In this document: piece after piece, positions 49,287 through 57,543 of the stretch
Position numbering within the stretch: the first letter of the stretch is position 1
Layout of the letters: every line of letters begins with the position of its first letter
Notes under the pieces: generated by a model
The model's database searches: none
Told to the model about the DNA's origin: nothing
Seen by the model: only the letters and a program-made list of their open reading frames with translations
Made by a program: the position numbers and the translations under genes
Source: Halobacillus litoralis
GTDB taxonomy: Bacteria; Bacillota; Bacilli; Bacillales; Halobacillaceae
Reading direction: 5' to 3'
NCBI RefSeq assembly: GCF_020524085.2
Contig: NZ_CP129016.1
Span: 2,288,001-2,352,000, forward strand
Length of the DNA: 64,000 nucleotides

Positions 49287-49973
49287 ATGTTTCGTTTTGA
49301 GCATGTGTACCAAGGGGTGCTTCAAGATATTAATTTTACAATGGAAAAGCAGGATAAAGTCATCCTCTTTGGACCGTCAGGGGCTGGGAAGAGTACTTTA
49401 CTATTCTTATTAAACCGTCTGAATGATCCGGAGCAGGGGAACATTTATTTTAACGGGGAACCGATTGAACAACATTCCATCACTGACTTGAGAAAACAAG
49501 TGGGACTTGTTCTCCAGGCGCCTAATCTATTTCCGGGAACCGTATTGGATAACATTAAATATGGACCTTCCTTGTTTGGTGAGTGGGAAGAACAACAAGG
49601 GAAAAAATTATTGGATTACGTACAACTCCCCTCCGATTATTTGGAACGTGACGTAGATCAACTCTCAGGTGGGGAGAAGCAACGTGTCTCTCTAGCAAGG
49701 ACATTGGCCAATTCACCCGAAGTTTTGTTACTCGATGAGCCGACCAGTGCCTTGGATTATCGCACGGCAGAAGAAATTGAAGAGGTACTAGAGGGTTTAA
49801 TGGAAGAACATAAGCTCACTATGCTCATGGTTACCCATAATTTGAATCAAGCACGGAGGCTGGGGAACCGGGGTTTGTTTATTAGTGATGGACAGATCGT
49901 AGAAGACGGAAAAATACCAGATATGTTTGATGATCCGAAATCAGAAGAACTTGCGAAGTTTTTAGAGCAGTAG
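49287..49973 (+). CDS. ABC transporter ATPase, FetA/YbbL type
   Basis: 228 residues from the ATG at 49287 (AGAGAGGG upstream; another ATG at 49269 lacks a site). Walker A GPSGAGKST, signature LSGGEKQR, Walker [12 protein letters not shown]. Paired with a FetB-type permease 13 bases downstream. In E. coli FetAB is proposed to export iron; the substrate here is not known. Confidence 0.88.
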   Translation: MFRFEHVYQGVLQDINFTMEKQDKVILFGPSGAGKSTLLFLLNRLNDPEQGNIYFNGEPIEQHSITDLRKQVGLVLQAPNLFPGTVLDNIKYGPSLFGEWEEQQGKKLLDYVQLPSDYLERDVDQLSGGEKQRVSLARTLANSPEVLLLDEPTSALDYRTAEEIEEVLEGLMEEHKLTMLMVTHNLNQARRLGNRGLFISDGQIVEDGKIPDMFDDPKSEELAKFLEQ

Positions 49974-49986
49974 GGAGGAAGAAGGT

Positions 49987-50776
49987 TTGGAACCAGAAAT
50001 ATCGAATCAGTCGCTATTCTTTTTAATTATATTTGTCATCGTTCCTTTAGCATTGTCTTATTATTACCAGCTGGGTGTGAGCAAAAATGTTATTTGGTCT
50101 ACGGTTAGAGGAACGGTCCAGTTGTTTGCCATCGGTTACATATTAACATTCCTTTTTGATCTACCCGCTCGTTACGGGATCCCATTTATGTTGACAGTCA
50201 TGATCATCATTGCAACTTTTCATGCCAGGCAAAAAGGGAAGGACTTGCCTTATGTAGGTTTTATACTTTTTGGGGGGACTTTTGGCCATTGAAGTAGGGG
50301 TGTTGAGTTTGTGGCTCTTATTTGACATGATCCAGTTCAAACCTTCTGAAGTTATCCCCATGAGTGGAATGGTCATTGGTAACAGTATGACCGCAATGGG
50401 GCTTGCTCTTGAACGAATGAAAAATGAGTTTAAAGAAAACAACGGCCGGTTGCTCGCTTCCTTATCCTTAGGAGCGGAACCTAAACAGGCGTCACATCTG
50501 ATTGTTCAAAATACGTTGCATGCATCCTTAATACCTAACGTCGATCGACTAAAAACGATCGGTCTTGTCCAGCTTCCGGGAATGATGACTGGTTTGATTC
50601 TTGGTGGTGTTTCACCTGTCATGGCCATCAAGTATCAGTTAGTCATCTCTCTTAGTATTTTTTCTTCTGTATCATTGAGTGCCATGTTCATTACATTATG
50701 TATGTACAGGTACTTCTTCAACAAAAATAAACAGCTATTGCAAACGGATGAGGAGATTAGAAGTTCTCGTTCCTGA
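49987..50776 (+). pseudogene. ABC transporter permease, FetB/YbbM type (UPF0014), frameshifted once as read
   Basis: Starts TTG 49987 (GGGAGGAAGAAGG upstream). The G6 run at 50272-50277 should be G5, after which LFGGLLAIEVGVLSLW reads through into the second frame. The restored protein is 262 residues with about seven helices, normal for FetB. Conserved NSMTAMGLALERM and QLPGMMTGLILGG motifs. Operon partner of the preceding ATPase. Confidence 0.85.
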
Positions 50777-50788
50777 TATGATCAGCAA

Positions 50789-50826
50789 GAAAAGCAAGCA
50801 GACCTGATAGGCCTGCTTGCTTTCAT
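50789..50826. terminator. Terminator between fetB and the DUF2759 gene
   Basis: AAAGCAAGCAG and CTGCTTGCTTT with a 10-base loop; usable by both convergent genes. Confidence 0.85.
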
Positions 50827-50829
50827 TGT

Positions 50830-51003
50830 TTAACCGAATAAGTTGTACCAGATGGTCATGACTGAGAACCATCCGAAAATCAATGCTGATGCACCTGCAA
50901 AAAGAACGGCAAAGAAGTTTTTTGTTTTAAGTTCACGGAAGATTGCCCAAACACATAAGATTGTTACGAGTAAAAGAAGAATAGCTGTTACCAAATTCAG
51001 CAC
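50830..51003 (-). CDS. Small DUF2759-like membrane protein (YqgW-type)
   Basis: 57 residues, two membrane helices: LVTAILLLLVTILCVWAIF, a basic loop ELKTKNF, and VLFAGASALIFGWFSVMTIW. Start GTG at 51003 directly after AGGGGGG, or TTG three codons later with better spacing. Matches the small membrane protein expected just before yqgX in Bacillus. Function unknown. A plus-strand frame over this area is a shadow. Confidence 0.72.
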   Translation of the reverse strand: MLNLVTAILLLLVTILCVWAIFRELKTKNFFAVLFAGASALIFGWFSVMTIWYNLFG

Positions 51004-51181
51004 CCCCCTAAGTCTCTTTTCATTATTATCATCCAGAAAGGATAGATGTTATACTATATGTAGTTATTGGTACTTATCTATTTTATAGTATAAACAAAAA
51101 ATTGTCGAGTTATCTACATCTTTTTTACACATTGTACGATCAAGCCGATAATTTTATAAGGAAATAAATGAGGTGTGAAGA

Positions 51182-51805
51182 ATGAAGAAAATTACTAGGT
51201 TACCGCTTGGTCCTATAGCAACGAATGCTTATATTATCCATGAAAACAATAAAGCGTTGGTCATTGATCCAGGTGGGGATTTTGAAAAGTTACAGAACTA
51301 TTTACAGGAAAGAAAACTTGAGGTTATTGCTGTCCTACTCACCCATGCACACTTCGATCATATTGGAGCTGTTGATGCAGTAAGGGATGCTTATGGAGCT
51401 CCGGTTTACATACATGAAAGTGAAGCAGAATGGCTGGGGGACCCAGAAAAGAACGGATCCGCATTATTCGGGTTAGGTGAAATTACTGCTAGGCCAGCGG
51501 ATTACTACTTTGAAACAGGTCAAATGCAAATAGGAGATTTCCCATTTGAAGTCCGTCATACCCCGGGACATTCACCAGGAAGTGTTTCCTTTGTTTTTAG
51601 GAACCAGCGACTTACCATTGCTGGAGATACTTTATTCCAAAGAGGCATCGGACGTACAGATTTGCCGGGAGGAAGTCGCGAAGTTCTTGAGAAAAGCATT
51701 AGGGAACAATTATTCCCATTACGTAATGATATGCGAATCTTTCCTGGCCACGGTCAGCCGACAACAGTAGGCGAAGAGCGGGAAGAAAATCCTTTCCTTA
51801 ATTAA
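51182..51805 (+). CDS. yqgX: Metallo-beta-lactamase fold hydrolase YqgX (glyoxalase II-like)
   Basis: 207 residues. Metal motif THAHFDHIG (HxHxDH), HTPGHSPGS and GDTLFQRGIGRTDLPGG. Resembles hydroxyacylglutathione-hydrolase-type MBL enzymes; the B. subtilis orthologue has been linked to bacillithiol-dependent methylglyoxal detoxification. GGTGTGAAG precedes the ATG. Confidence 0.92.
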   Translation: MKKITRLPLGPIATNAYIIHENNKALVIDPGGDFEKLQNYLQERKLEVIAVLLTHAHFDHIGAVDAVRDAYGAPVYIHESEAEWLGDPEKNGSALFGLGEITARPADYYFETGQMQIGDFPFEVRHTPGHSPGSVSFVFRNQRLTIAGDTLFQRGIGRTDLPGGSREVLEKSIREQLFPLRNDMRIFPGHGQPTTVGEEREENPFLN

Positions 51806-51814
51806 AATGAAGAC

Positions 51815-51861
51815 TAAAAAAGAACCTGTCACCCTTTAAAAGGATGACAGGTTCTTTTTTT
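51815..51861. terminator. Bidirectional terminator between yqgX and yqgY
   Basis: AAAAAAGAACCTGTCA and TGACAGGTTCTTTTTT around a 13-base loop. Confidence 0.93.
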
Positions 51862-52105
51862 AGTGTCCACCAAATCCTGGTACTAAGATAAAGGAACAAT
51901 AATACGTGAATCCAATCATAAAGACTGTCAAGTATGAGAAGAATATGTACACATACATACGTTCTGACAGCTTAAGGTAACCAATAGTAAGGAAAAAAGC
52001 CGTTTGAACTAGTGATAATAAGGAAGCTTCCATCATATCGCCTGTATAGAACATGACAGCGAAGATACCTGTCCAAAAGGCCAGTACTCGAAACATTCGA
52101 TCCAT
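51860..52105 (-). CDS. yqgY: DUF2626 membrane protein (YqgY-like)
   Basis: 81 residues, about three short helices (LAFWTGIFAVMFYTGD, LLSLVQTAFFLTIGYL, YIFFSYLTVFMIGFTYYC), ending LVPGFGGH. AGGAGGGGG precedes the ATG. Location opposite yqgX and next to mgsR matches B. subtilis yqgY. Function unknown. Confidence 0.82.
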   Translation of the reverse strand: MDRMFRVLAFWTGIFAVMFYTGDMMEASLLSLVQTAFFLTIGYLKLSERMYVYIFFSYLTVFMIGFTYYCSFILVPGFGGH

Positions 52106-52277
52106 GCTTTTTCCCCCTCCTTTTCTATCGTTAAACTATCATTCATATTATAAACGACCCGGATACAATTGTAAATAAAACGTATTCATCTTTCATTCTT
52201 CAGTATTTGTATTCCCACTTGTCCTTATTCTTTAACCCGCCAAGTTGTGAAAATAATTTGTCTAATAGAAAAAAGGA

Positions 52278-52302
52278 GTTTAAAATATTGTACAAAGGTT
52301 AT
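52278..52302 (+). promoter_or_regulatory. Candidate sigma-B promoter of mgsR
   Basis: GTTTAA (52278-52283), 13-base spacer, GGTTAT (52297-52302); sigma-B consensus is GTTTAA-N12-15-GGGTAT. It lies 49 bases ahead of the mgsR start. mgsR is sigma-B dependent in B. subtilis, so context agrees. Confidence 0.55.
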
Positions 52303-52350
52303 ACAATCAATATACAATATAGCTATACAAAAAAGCGAGGAGCGTTAAAC

Positions 52351-52734
52351 ATGGAAAAGTTAAAATTCTACACATACCCAAGTTGTACATCCTGTCGGCG
52401 CACGAAATCATGGTTAAAGAGTCAAGGGGTGGATTTTAACGAACAGCACCTGTTTCGTGAGACTCCTACCGCTGATGAATTAAGAAGGATCCTATCACTG
52501 ACCACCCATGGGATTGATGAAATTTTAGCGAAAAGAAGCAAAGAATTTAAAACACTTGAACTTGATGTTGAGGACCTAACCTTGAATGAATTTCTAGAGT
52601 TGGTTATTGAGAAGCCTAAGCTTTTGAGACGTCCGATCCTGACAAATGGCGATAAATTAGTTATTGGGTATGATTTAGATGGGCTTCGTGGGATTACAGA
52701 TAAACGGATGGAATATAAGCAAAATATCTCATAA
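52351..52734 (+). CDS. mgsR: Spx/MgsR-type transcriptional regulator
   Basis: 127 residues from the ATG at 52351 (GCGAGGAGC upstream). ArsC/Spx fold with redox CxxC at 12-15 (YPSCTSCRRTKSW) and RPIL in the C-terminal half. MgsR acts with RNA polymerase alpha to modulate a subset of the general-stress regulon and is itself stress-controlled. An Spx paralogue is the alternative, but length and position (yqgZ) favour MgsR. Confidence 0.88.
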   Translation: MEKLKFYTYPSCTSCRRTKSWLKSQGVDFNEQHLFRETPTADELRRILSLTTHGIDEILAKRSKEFKTLELDVEDLTLNEFLELVIEKPKLLRRPILTNGDKLVIGYDLDGLRGITDKRMEYKQNIS

Positions 52735-52737
52735 AAG

Positions 52738-52769
52738 CATCGTCCCTCAGTGAGGGGCGATTTTTTTAT
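52738..52769. terminator. Terminator between mgsR and comGG
   Basis: ATCGTCCCTC and GAGGGGCGAT around AGT, then seven T; it lies at the end of both convergent units. Confidence 0.88.
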
Positions 52770-53140
52770 GGGATTTGAAAAGTTCTAACCTGGGATTGAT
52801 TGTTGTTTACGACTATATTCCAAAGGCAATCCCAATGACTTTCTTCACGTTTGCAGTCAACTACACTTTCACCATCAGGAGTATGAAAGGCAGAAGAGTA
52901 TTGCATTTGCTCTATGGGAAGTGTTTCTAATTTTACATTTAATCTCATTCGTGAAGTGTCGAGGATGTGTTGTTTTCTAACCGAAGATTGATGACTTTTG
53001 ACAAGGAGAAGATGATTATTATATTGGTTGATGGTTGATAAAGTGACAATGAGAAGTAAAAAGCAAAGAATGAGCACCCAAGGGAAAACAATTCCTTGAG
53101 CATTATGGAAGATGGACTTTTCTGGTGTAAGTTTGGTCAT
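52766..53140 (-). CDS. comGG: Competence pseudopilus minor subunit ComGG
   Basis: 124 residues. N-terminal helix IVFPWVLILCFLLLIVTLS without a clear prepilin cleavage Gly, as expected for ComGG; Cys pair in VDCKREESHWDCLW. GGAGGTG lies seven bases before the ATG. Last gene of comG; overlaps comGF by 38 bases. Confidence 0.85.
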   Translation of the reverse strand: MTKLTPEKSIFHNAQGIVFPWVLILCFLLLIVTLSTINQYNNHLLLVKSHQSSVRKQHILDTSRMRLNVKLETLPIEQMQYSSAFHTPDGESVVDCKREESHWDCLWNIVVNNNQSQVRTFQIP

Positions 53141-53519
53141 GAATTTTCACCTCCATACGAATTGAAGGAGATTCATGTTCAAAAGAAATAGTATCTACAT
53201 TTTGAATGAGGGTTTCATGTCCAGATCCGTCGACGGTTCTCCTGAAAATTTTTCCATAATGCTCCATTACAATGTGACGATTCTGCTTATCAATCAATGA
53301 GATAGAATGATCGGAAACGTTATAGGAACGGCACTGGTTGATTTCCCATTGTATGACTGCACCGAGCTGATCAATTGATAACTCAGAGTAATAGTCAAAT
53401 CCTTTCAGTAAAGAAAATAATGGAACCGAAATCGTTAATAGGATCATGGTCACCATTAGGCTGATCAATACTTCTGCTAATGTGAATGCTTTTTCACTTG
53501 ACCTATTCCCTTTTCTCAT
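53103..53519 (-). CDS. comGF: Competence pseudopilin ComGF
   Basis: 138 residues from the ATG at 53519, which has AAGGAG ten bases upstream; an ATG at 53543 is in frame but lies upstream of that site. Prepilin leader MRKGNRSSEKAFTLAEVLIS with Ala-Phe-Thr and Glu+5. C-terminus matches the ComGF pattern QWEINQC and FRRTVDGSG. Part of the DNA-uptake pseudopilus. Confidence 0.87.
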   Translation of the reverse strand: MRKGNRSSEKAFTLAEVLISLMVTMILLTISVPLFSLLKGFDYYSELSIDQLGAVIQWEINQCRSYNVSDHSISLIDKQNRHIVMEHYGKIFRRTVDGSGHETLIQNVDTISFEHESPSIRMEVKIHDQTYTRKVHLP

Positions 53520-53835
53520 ACAAGCAGAACTCCTTGTTTTCATTTCTCAGGTTTTCCCATAATATGCACCCTACGACCCATTCTTCCTCGGTCTGAATGG
53601 TCAGAGTAATTTCAGTAGGTAAGGAATGTTGTGATGTATAAGGGAGTGGACCACTCCTCATCCTGTGTTCAAAAAATTCGTCATGAAGCAGCGTGATGGC
53701 TTCTCTTTCTATTTGAAGGTCCTTCTGCGCGCTCCTTATTTCAGTGAGCAAAGGAATTGTGAATAGTGCGATGACCATTAGAAGGGTAAAAGCACTCATG
53801 GTCTCCAGTACCGTGAAACCCTCAGATCTCTTCAA
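53503..53835 (-). CDS. comGE: Competence pseudopilin ComGE
   Basis: About 110 residues from the TTG at 53835 (MKRSEGFTVLETMSAFTLLM), with GCAGG upstream and a start that overlaps the comGD stop. The frame extends further upstream (to 53892) but that part lies within comGD. Contains the prepilin GFTxxE motif and a hydrophobic N-helix. Confidence 0.8.
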   Translation of the reverse strand: MKRSEGFTVLETMSAFTLLMVIALFTIPLLTEIRSAQKDLQIEREAITLLHDEFFEHRMRSGPLPYTSQHSLPTEITLTIQTEEEWVVGCILWENLRNENKEFCLYEKRE

Positions 53836-54274
53836 TGCGTAACCTGCTCGAACCGAAAGGAAAAACGATTTTGTAAGTTTTATTTGGTGCATACAGGTAC
53901 ATCGTTCCTGCTCTTTGAATGATTCCCTTCTGATTGAACCGCACCGTTGGCTGAAGAGTAGTCAAAAGCATGACCCATTTTTCAGGGAGTTTTCGAGTGA
54001 ATATGGTTTTTCTTTCTTTCGTGTCATATAAAACATAGCCTCCCGCTTCTTCGTCGAAATTCAGTGTATAGTAAACATGTTCGTTCATGGAAAGGTGTTG
54101 AGTAAGGAGAAGATCTTCCTTTAATTGTTGAAGGATAAGGTTTGCTTCAAGTTCTTGGAAGGTACGGTATTGCAAAGGAATGAAACAGGAGAGAAGTATG
54201 GACCAGCACAATAAAACGATGACCATTTCTGTAAAAGTGTAGCCGTTACGTTCCTTCTGTTGACACTTTTTCAC
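53822..54274 (-). CDS. comGD: Competence pseudopilin ComGD
   Basis: 150 residues, GTG start at 54274 with AGGGAG upstream. Prepilin motif NGYTFTEMVIVLLCW: G-Y/F-T with Glu+5, cleaved by ComC. Overlaps comGC by 29 bases and comGE by 14. Confidence 0.87.
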   Translation of the reverse strand: MKKCQQKERNGYTFTEMVIVLLCWSILLSCFIPLQYRTFQELEANLILQQLKEDLLLTQHLSMNEHVYYTLNFDEEAGGYVLYDTKERKTIFTRKLPEKWVMLLTTLQPTVRFNQKGIIQRAGTMYLYAPNKTYKIVFPFGSSRLRIEEI

Positions 54275-54563
54275 TTACATCTCCCTCTGAGCTTATAACC
54301 AATTCTTTACCATTTGGACATTTAGCCTGAGATATATAATTTTCATCCACCAATATTTGAATAGAAGCGGGGGGAGTACCTGTTTCTATAAAGTATGCTT
54401 GTACTTGAGCCTCTACGGTTTTTTTGAGTGCTTCACACCCTTTTGTCTTTACGGAGTCAGTGTTTTTGGCCATGTTAGGGATTGTGATGATGAGCAATAC
54501 AGATATAACTAGCAGAACAATGAGCATCTCAATTAATGTAAATCCTTTTTCGTTTTTTACCAT
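54246..54563 (-). CDS. comGC: Major competence pseudopilin ComGC
   Basis: 105 residues. Classic type IV prepilin N-terminus GFTLIEMLIVLLVISVLL and two cysteines (GCEALKK and QAKCPNG) that form the stabilising disulfide in ComGC. AAGGAGGACC precedes the ATG. Main subunit of the pseudopilus that carries DNA through the wall. Confidence 0.93.
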   Translation of the reverse strand: MVKNEKGFTLIEMLIVLLVISVLLIITIPNMAKNTDSVKTKGCEALKKTVEAQVQAYFIETGTPPASIQILVDENYISQAKCPNGKELVISSEGDVSEKVSTEGT

Positions 54564-54579
54564 GAGTGGTCCTCCTTGT

Positions 54580-55632
54580 TTAAATTTGGTTCATCCACTG
54601 GTACAGGGGCAGCATGATGGATGCGTAAATCAAGATGATAACGATGGCGATGATGATAAAGAAAGCAGGCTGTATGATGTGGAGCCATGTGGAAATCCTT
54701 TGGCTTAGGTATTCCATTAAGAATTCGGCAAGAAGTTCAAGTTCATCCTTTAAAGCTTCGATGTCGTTGGTATGATGAAAAATATTGGTGAGTTCCGGCC
54801 TGAATAACGGACAGCTGTAAATCGCCTGAGCAAAAGTTTTGCCGTTGGACAGTTCTTGCAACAATTCATTGCAATAATGAGAGAGCAATTCATAATTTTT
54901 ATTCCCGTTGATCATTTCTATTGCATCCTTTAGTGGAAGGCCTGCCTGGAGTAAAGAGTGGAGGTGGGTTGTAAATAGAAAGGAGACGGAGTAGGAATGG
55001 TATAGCTTTAAGAGAGAGACTTTTTCATATAACGACAGCTTTTTTTTTAATGACATCCGCGGTAAGATAATTATAATGGTCAAAATGAGAAAAGCAGTCA
55101 GAAGGATGAGGATGCCCGTTCCATTCATGACATGCATAATGATGACCATCAGCCGAAAAGTTCCATCTTTCTCACCTTCAAATAGATGTAAAAAATTCGG
55201 GATCACTGTTCTTTGTAAGATTGTGCAAGCAATAATAAGGAAAACAAATAAAAATACGGGGTACCGGATAACTTTTACGAATTTCTCTTTGTAATCCTTT
55301 TTCAATTGCAACATGTCCTTACACTGCATAAAACTTCTGGACAAGTTATGGTGAACCTGACTGAAGTAAAGGAAGTTGGTAACGGAAAGGGAGAAGCGGG
55401 CTTTCTTAAAAGCTTCATGGATGGGATCGCCAGCGCTAAGGTGTCGTGTCAAGGTATCACAAGTGGATTTCAGTTTTGTATCCCAGCTAGTCATTTGCAA
55501 AGCGTCGAGAAGGGGATAGCCTTTGTCTAGAATATGACTGCACCTTTTGAAAAACAGGATCTGTTGACTGACAGGCAAAGGCGGGTCACGAAAACGAGTC
55601 CACTTCGGTTTTTGCAACGAAACCAAGTGCAT
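54580..55632 (-). CDS. comGB: Competence pseudopilus platform protein ComGB
   Basis: 350 residues, T2SS-F-domain protein with two similar halves each ending in helices (PVFLFVFLIIACTILQR and IQPAFFIIIAIVIILIYASI). Assembles pilins at the membrane with ComGA. AAGGAGG before the ATG; the start lies inside comGA with a 47-base overlap. Confidence 0.91.
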   Translation of the reverse strand: MHLVSLQKPKWTRFRDPPLPVSQQILFFKRCSHILDKGYPLLDALQMTSWDTKLKSTCDTLTRHLSAGDPIHEAFKKARFSLSVTNFLYFSQVHHNLSRSFMQCKDMLQLKKDYKEKFVKVIRYPVFLFVFLIIACTILQRTVIPNFLHLFEGEKDGTFRLMVIIMHVMNGTGILILLTAFLILTIIIILPRMSLKKKLSLYEKVSLLKLYHSYSVSFLFTTHLHSLLQAGLPLKDAIEMINGNKNYELLSHYCNELLQELSNGKTFAQAIYSCPLFRPELTNIFHHTNDIEALKDELELLAEFLMEYLSQRISTWLHIIQPAFFIIIAIVIILIYASIMLPLYQWMNQI

Positions 55633-56596
55633 AGGCTTTCCTCCTTAAGTGTCTGAACGATTGAAAGTTCTGATGGTGTTTGGCCTGCCCTTCAATCGCT
55701 TTTTTTAATTGAGGTCCTTCCAATAGTTCAAGAATTGCCGCTCTTTTAGGTAAATGCTTGGCTCCTTCAAGAGATACGAGTTGTTGAGAGGCGATGGCAA
55801 TCATGGTTTGGTCGATATCCGTTTGTTTGATACTCATTTCTCTAAGCCGATGTATGGTGCCGTGTGCATCTCGGGCATGGATGGTGCTAATGACTAGGTG
55901 TCCGCTTAAAGCAGCGCGAAATGCGAACTGTGCGGTTGACTTGTCACGAATTTCTCCGACCATTAAGAGGTCTGGATCATGTCTTAAGGCTGCTTTTAAC
56001 CCCGTATCATAAGTCACTCCTGCACGCTCGTTCACTTGTACTTGAATGATGTTGTTTAAATTCTTTTCAATTGGGTCTTCAAGGGTGATGGCCTGAAAAG
56101 AGCTTGTGGAGGTAAGGGATTGGAGCAAAGCATATAAGGTGGTGGTTTTCCCGCTTCCCGTCGGTCCTGTGAAGAGGATCATGCCACTGCGGTTATTCAT
56201 CCAACGCTGGATTTTTTTTAGTTGGTAAGGAAAGAGGAAAAGTTGCTCAAGCGGGGTATGATCCATCGGTCTTAGAATTCGGATGGCCAAACTTTCGGTG
56301 CCAGTTATGGGAAGCGTTGATAGACGTAAGTCGAATGTGTTCTGATTGGAGCGGTGTTGAATCGTACCGTTCTGAGGACGTTTGTGTTCTCCTATATCCA
56401 TTCCTGAAGTGAACTTGAAGTAGGAAAGTAGTTTCTTGTACAAAGGGAGTGGAGCTGTCGAGTGGAAAATCCTTTTGCCATGAATGCGGAAATGAATGGA
56501 GGCTGTTTCTTCAAAAGGGGAAAAGTGGATGTCTGTAGCGGTTTGCTGGATAGCAGAAACGATTAGCTCGTGGGCATATTGAGCGATGGATTTCAA
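55586..56596 (-). CDS. comGA: Competence ATPase ComGA (type II/IV secretion family)
   Basis: 336 residues. Walker A GPTGSGKTTT, Walker B DPDLLMVGEIRD, and the His box HLVISTIHARDAH. Powers pseudopilus assembly. Start is TTG at 56596 with AAAGAGGTGG seven bases upstream; a nearby ATG (56600) is out of frame. First gene of comG. No convincing ComK box was seen upstream. Confidence 0.93.
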   Translation of the reverse strand: MKSIAQYAHELIVSAIQQTATDIHFSPFEETASIHFRIHGKRIFHSTAPLPLYKKLLSYFKFTSGMDIGEHKRPQNGTIQHRSNQNTFDLRLSTLPITGTESLAIRILRPMDHTPLEQLFLFPYQLKKIQRWMNNRSGMILFTGPTGSGKTTTLYALLQSLTSTSSFQAITLEDPIEKNLNNIIQVQVNERAGVTYDTGLKAALRHDPDLLMVGEIRDKSTAQFAFRAALSGHLVISTIHARDAHGTIHRLREMSIKQTDIDQTMIAIASQQLVSLEGAKHLPKRAAILELLEGPQLKKAIEGQAKHHQNFQSFRHLRRKAYALGFVAKTEVDSFS

Positions 56597-56690
56597 TCAT
56601 TTACCACCTCTTTCGTATTATTTGGCCTTTTATAATATTCGACATAAAGAGCGTCATTCCTGCAACGATTTTTTAAAGGGGGAATATTGA

Positions 56691-57173
56691 GTGATATTTT
56701 TAACAGGGTTCATGGGAAGTGGCAAATCTACAATAGCAAAAATGGTAAGTGAAAAAATGAAATATCCATACATAGAAATGGATGAGGCCATAGAAGAAGC
56801 GGAAGGAATGAAGATCCGGGATATGTTTGCTTTAAAAGGAGAGAATTACTTCCGAAATAAGGAAACAGAATTCTTGAGCAACTTAAAGGAAGAAGTTGTC
56901 GTATCTACAGGGGGAGGAGTCATCCTCCGGGAAGAAAATCGAACGCTCATGCAAGAGGGGACCGTTGTGTACTTAAAAGCAGAATGGGAAACGATTGTGG
57001 AGAGGTTGACAGGTGATACTGACCGCCCATTATGGAAAGGAGATGACTCCGAAAAGAAAAAACGGTTTGATGAACGTCTGAATTTATATGAACAAGCGGC
57101 AGATGTTGTTATTAACGTGGATCAGAAAACCCCTGAAGAAATCACCGAAGAAGTGGTGGCACGTCTAAAATAG
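56691..57173 (+). CDS. aroK: Shikimate kinase
   Basis: 160 residues, GTG start at 56691 (AAAGGGGGAA upstream). P-loop GFMGSGKST, substrate-binding DEAIEE and STGGGVIL, and RPLW lid motif. Phosphorylates shikimate in aromatic amino-acid synthesis. Divergent from comGA. Confidence 0.9.
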   Translation: MIFLTGFMGSGKSTIAKMVSEKMKYPYIEMDEAIEEAEGMKIRDMFALKGENYFRNKETEFLSNLKEEVVVSTGGGVILREENRTLMQEGTVVYLKAEWETIVERLTGDTDRPLWKGDDSEKKKRFDERLNLYEQAADVVINVDQKTPEEITEEVVARLK

Positions 57174-57223
57174 CAGGGTTTGGAGCATACTAAAGGTAAC
57201 AATGGAAAAAAAGAGGGGTTCTC

Positions 57224-57406
57224 ATGAATCAGAATGATTATGTAAAGTTTTTGACAGAAGAAGTTGTCAAGTATATGCACATGTCTAAGGATGAGAAGCA
57301 GCAACGAAAAGAATCCAAGCCCTCCAAAAAATCTTCCTTTTACTGGTTCGGATTGCTTCCTTTAGCTTTGAAAATGTTCAAAAGGAAACGAATCAACAAT
57401 CATTGA
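57224..57406 (+). CDS. yqzE: YqzE family protein
   Basis: 60 residues (MNQNDYVKFLTEEVVKYMHM) with a basic linker and a hydrophobic stretch (FYWFGLLPLALKMF). GAGGGG precedes the ATG. yqzE follows comG in Bacillus and is competence-linked by position; function unknown. Confidence 0.85.
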   Translation: MNQNDYVKFLTEEVVKYMHMSKDEKQQRKESKPSKKSSFYWFGLLPLALKMFKRKRINNH

Positions 57407-57415
57407 AAAAGTAAG

Positions 57416-57448
57416 AAAAGCCGCTGAAACTCTCAGCGGCTTTTTTCG
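57416..57448 (+). terminator. Terminator after yqzE
   Basis: AAAAGCCGCTGA and TCAGCGGCTTTT around AACTC. Confidence 0.92.
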
Positions 57449-57543
57449 TCTTTTTAAACTTTGCATTCACGCAGGTACATGGCAGAGTTATTCGCGGCAT
57501 GTTCCCGTGCTAGGCTGTCATCAGCTGTCTGTACCTGTTAATT

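Noticed and set aside
50843..51088. Plus-strand 81-codon ORF
   Set aside because: It is the shadow of the minus-strand DUF2759-like gene, which has two clear helices.
56597..56690. ComK box upstream of comGA
   Set aside because: AT-rich half-sites exist but no pair of AAAA-N5-TTTT at a permitted spacing.
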